Shown here piece after piece: positions 7,643 to 10,379 of a DNA stretch of 10,379 nt. Made by a program: the position numbers and the translations under genes. Within the stretch, counting starts at the first letter, position 1; the number at the start of each line of letters is the position of its first letter. The stretch is from Deltaproteobacteria bacterium (GTDB lineage Bacteria; Desulfobacterota_B; Binatia; UBA9968): the NCBI GenBank assembly GCA_016193385.1, contig JACPSF010000004.1:7153-17531 (forward strand). The letters run 5' to 3'. The notes below the pieces were generated by a model. The model was not told the DNA's origin, searched no databases, and saw nothing but the letters and a program-made list of their open reading frames with translations.

Positions 7643-7679
7643 AAAAATAAAACCTCTCGGGATACGTTCCCCTGAGAGG
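7643..7679 (-). terminator. Terminator-like hairpin in the greA leader
   Basis: On the minus strand CCTCTC (7679-7674) pairs with GAGAGG (7658-7653). An unpaired A follows, then GGG pairs with CCC around an 8-base loop, and the stem is followed directly by TTTTATTTTT (7652-7643). This has the form of a Rho-independent terminator. It ends only 15 bases before the greA ATG, so no promoter can fit between; it must act inside the greA leader, as an attenuator or leaky terminator, rather than simply ending the dpp transcript. Confidence 0.65.
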
Positions 7680-7704
7680 CTCTTTGTCCGCCTAACGGTC
7701 TCGT

Positions 7705-7732
7705 AGTTTACCATCCCGGCGCGATAAATCAA
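7705..7732 (-). promoter_or_regulatory. Putative sigma-70 promoter of greA with extended -10
   Basis: On the minus strand TTGATT (7732-7727) is followed after 16 bases by TAAACT (7710-7705), with TG one base before the -10 hexamer (TGGTAAACT), an extended -10. Each hexamer matches 4 of 6 consensus bases. Transcription would start near 7698, giving a leader of about 70 bases that holds the terminator hairpin. This is inferred from sequence only. Confidence 0.45.
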
Positions 7733-7752
7733 CTCCCTGTCCTCGCTTCGCT

Positions 7753-7827
7753 CGGAATCTCAACTCCGCTACCGCGGAATCTCAAATCTCAGATCTCAGA
7801 TTTGCAGTTTGAGATCTGCAATTTGTC
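7753..7827. repeat. Heptamer array and inverted repeat downstream of dppF
   Basis: From 7779 the plus strand reads in sevens: ATCTCAA, ATCTCAG, ATCTCAG, ATTTGCA, GTTTGAG, ATCTGCA, ATTTGTC, running into the dppF stop codon. An 11-base copy of CGGAATCTCAA occurs at 7753-7763 and 7775-7785. CAGATCTCA (7790-7798) and TGAGATCTG (7810-7818) form a 9-bp stem with an 11-base loop, starting 7 bases after the dppF stop. No U-tract follows, so it may protect the 3' end of the mRNA rather than terminate it. Confidence 0.65.
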
Positions 7828-8815
7828 ATCCCGAAGGGGCCGGGCGCTTTCCCGGCCCGAAGACATGGCAGGACACTCCGTGGCTACCCGCCGCGAACTC
7901 CAATCGCGGCTCCAGCTTGTCGCAGAGGTCCTCGCGATAAGGGCAGCGGGGGTGAAAGCTGCAGCCCGGAGGCGGGTGAACCGGGCTCGGCACGTCACCC
8001 TGAAGGACCATCCTCTCCTTCCTTTGATTCGGGTCGAGCATGGGAACCGCGGACAGGAGCGCGCGGGTATAGGGATGTTTGGGGTCCTTGTAAATGGTCT
8101 CGCTGTCGGCGATCTCGACGATCTTGCCCAGATACATGATCGCCACCCGGTGGCTGATATGCTCGACCACTCTAAGGTCGTGCGAGATGAAAAAATAGGT
8201 CAGATGCATCTTCTCCTGAAGGTCCTGCAGGAGGTTGATAATCTGGGCCTGAATCGAAACATCGAGGGCGGAGACCGGCTCATCGGCCACGATGAACTTC
8301 GGGTTCACGGCCAGGGCCCGCGCAATGCCGATTCGTTGTCGCTGCCCGCCGCTGAACTCGTGCGGGTACCGACCATAATGCTCCTCTCTCAGCCCCACGT
8401 GGCTCAAAAGCTCCATGACCCGATCCCTCTTCTTCCGGCTGCTGACCAGCTTATGGATCTCGAGCCCCTCGCCCACGATCTCGCCCACCCGCATCCGCGG
8501 GTTGAGAGAGGCATAAGGGTCCTGGAAAATGATCTGCATCTGCCGCCGCATGTCGCGCAGATCGCGCTGTGAAAGCGATAGAAGATTGGTCCCTTGAAAG
8601 TAAATCTCGCCTTCGGTCGGTTCGATCAGTCTCAGGAGGGTTCGGCCCAACGTGGACTTGCCGCAGCCCGACTCTCCAACCAATCCCAGAGTTTCGCCCT
8701 CCTCCACGGTGAGGGTGACACCGTCGACCGCCTTGACCTCCCCAGCGCGCTGGGAGAAAAATCCCCCCCCTACGGGAAAGTATTTTTTTAAGTTTCGAAT
8801 CTCCAGCAGGCTCAT
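7826..8815 (-). CDS. dppF: Dipeptide/oligopeptide ABC importer ATPase, DppF/OppF type
   Basis: A 329-aa ATPase of usual length that powers peptide uptake together with the DppD-type partner. Seen: Walker [10 protein letters not shown] at residues 47-55, Q-loop in IFQDP (Q98), ABC signature FSGGQRQR at 154-161, Walker B FIVADEP at 174-180, H-loop H212 in ISHD. The C-terminal oligopeptide-transporter extension has [10 protein letters not shown] and four cysteines (C285, C291, C298, C316), the arrangement that can hold an iron-sulfur cluster in some DppD/DppF proteins. The N-terminus [15 protein letters not shown] with an insert before the A-loop region is typical of DppF rather than DppD. The ATG at 8815 has no Shine-Dalgarno; an AT-rich heptamer array directly precedes it. 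Peptide versus nickel or other substrate cannot be decided without the binding protein, which is outside the window. Confidence 0.95.
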   Translation of the reverse strand: MSLLEIRNLKKYFPVGGGFFSQRAGEVKAVDGVTLTVEEGETLGLVGESGCGKSTLGRTLLRLIEPTEGEIYFQGTNLLSLSQRDLRDMRRQMQIIFQDPYASLNPRMRVGEIVGEGLEIHKLVSSRKKRDRVMELLSHVGLREEHYGRYPHEFSGGQRQRIGIARALAVNPKFIVADEPVSALDVSIQAQIINLLQDLQEKMHLTYFFISHDLRVVEHISHRVAIMYLGKIVEIADSETIYKDPKHPYTRALLSAVPMLDPNQRKERMVLQGDVPSPVHPPPGCSFHPRCPYREDLCDKLEPRLEFAAGSHGVSCHVFGPGKRPAPSG

Positions 8816-8901
8816 AAAATTTTTAATTTCGAATTTTTAATTTTTAGTTATGGCATCCCGACTTCGAAATTGAGAATTCAAAATTCAACATTCAAAATTC
8901 T
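8816..8901. repeat. AT-rich heptamer array between dppD and dppF
   Basis: The plus strand reads with period 7 in two blocks. Block one (8818-8845) is AATTTTT, AATTTCG, AATTTTT, AATTTTT. Block two (8868-8900) is AATTGAG, AATTCAA, AATTCAA, CATTCAA, AATTC. A more GC-rich core of 22 bases (8846-8867) lies between. The first block abuts the dppF start codon and replaces a normal Shine-Dalgarno. No terminator is seen, so the two ATPase genes can be on one transcript. Confidence 0.7.
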
Positions 8902-9867
<966 letters not shown>

Positions 9868-9929
9868 GGGTTAACGAGCGCTAACGCATCGCTTTGGCCG
9901 CTGCACCCTTGACATGCTCCATACACCCC

Positions 9930-10379
9930 TCACCCCGACATCCCCCTCAGCCGCGGATCGAGGGCGTCGCGCAGCCCCTCGCCCAGAAGATTGTACGACA
10001 AAACCGTAACCAGAATGGCCAGCCCCGGAAATAGCGAAAGCCACCAGCCGATCTGGATGTTGTCCTTTCCTGAAGTCAGAATATTGCCCCAGCTCGGGGT
10101 CGGAGGCTGCACGCCGATGCCGAGAAAGCTCAGAGCCGACTCGGTCAGAATGGCACCGGCAACCCCCAATATTGCCGCCACCATAACCGGAGTGAGACTA
10201 TTAGGCAAGATATGGCGAGCGATAATCCTCACATTGCCCACCCCTAAAGCGCGGGCGGACTGAACAAAATCCCTCTCCTTCAGGCTCAAAAATTCAGCCC
10301 GGACCAGACGGCAGACCCCCATCCATCCGGTCAGACCAATAATCGCCATAATGGTCGCGATATTCGGCTCCAGAAAAGC
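9930..10379 (-). CDS. dppC: Dipeptide/oligopeptide ABC importer permease, DppC/OppC type, 5' part outside the window
   Basis: The last 149 residues of a binding-protein-dependent permease; the frame continues open through the right edge, so an ATG at 10349 is internal, not the start. Seen: GLTGWMGVCRLVRAEFLSLKE, then the EAA-type cytoplasmic loop SARALGVGNVRIIARHILPN, which docks on the ATPases, then the family-typical ALSFLGIGVQPPTPSWGN, a membrane span around LSLFPGLAILVTVLSYNLLG, and the ending GEGLRDALDPRLRG. This ending is characteristic of the second permease (DppC/OppC) rather than DppB. It supplies one half of the membrane channel. The first permease and the substrate-binding protein probably lie upstream, beyond the window. 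Confidence 0.95.
   Translation of the reverse strand, partial: AFLEPNIATIMAIIGLTGWMGVCRLVRAEFLSLKERDFVQSARALGVGNVRIIARHILPNSLTPVMVAAILGVAGAILTESALSFLGIGVQPPTPSWGNILTSGKDNIQIGWWLSLFPGLAILVTVLSYNLLGEGLRDALDPRLRGMSG

Noticed and set aside
7753..7820. CRISPR array
   Set aside because: Units are 7 bases and tandem, without spacers of 25-40 bases, and no cas gene is present.
7802..8572. A 256-codon open frame on the plus strand opposite dppF
   Set aside because: It is the antisense shadow of a clear ABC ATPase gene; the translation has no domain and is rich in His/Arg/Leu typical of reverse-frame reading.
10347..10349. ATG at 10349 as the start of the permease gene
   Set aside because: The frame is open beyond it to the window edge, and a DppC-type protein needs more than 100 further N-terminal residues.

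Overview
All recognisable genes in this window lie on the minus strand, so transcription runs from the right edge to the left. Coding regions are moderately GC-rich and the three wider gaps are AT-rich. Signal-peptide-bearing and multi-membrane-span proteins next to MoxR/DUF58/vWA genes, plus a Dpp-type transporter, suggest a free-living bacterium, probably Gram-negative. The style (AT-rich heptamer spacers, this MoxR cluster) recalls Desulfobacterota or Methylomirabilota-like lineages, but that placement is a weak inference.

Right part (10379 to 7826): the end of a dipeptide/oligopeptide ABC importer operon. It holds a permease of DppC/OppC type, cut by the window edge, then two ATPases of DppD and DppF type. 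The binding protein and first permease presumably lie beyond the right edge.

Middle (7825 to 7139): a 198-base spacer with a period-7 repeat array, a plausible extended -10 promoter, and an intrinsic-terminator-like hairpin with a U-rich tract only about 15 bases before the Shine-Dalgarno of greA. The terminator is therefore inside the greA leader and looks like an attenuator. greA encodes the transcript-cleavage factor.

Left part (7095 to 1): a tightly packed cluster of six genes. In order of transcription they are a 644-aa exported membrane-anchored protein, a 221-aa polytopic membrane protein, a 476-aa DUF4175-like membrane/coiled-coil protein, a MoxR AAA+ ATPase, a DUF58 protein with a MIDAS motif, and a BatA-like vWA membrane protein cut by the left edge. 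The first four junctions are overlaps or gaps of 9 bases or less, so they are probably translationally coupled. MoxR ATPases with vWA partners are generally thought to act as chaperone-like assembly or maturation machines for envelope or metal-dependent proteins; the client here is unknown.

Most notable: the MoxR protein appears to lack about 38 residues that hold sensor 1 and the conserved LDRF arginine, as a clean in-frame gap, with Walker A, Walker B and sensor 2 intact. Also notable: three gaps carry degenerate tandem heptamer arrays of related pattern, and greA has a leader terminator placed as in the E. coli greA leader.
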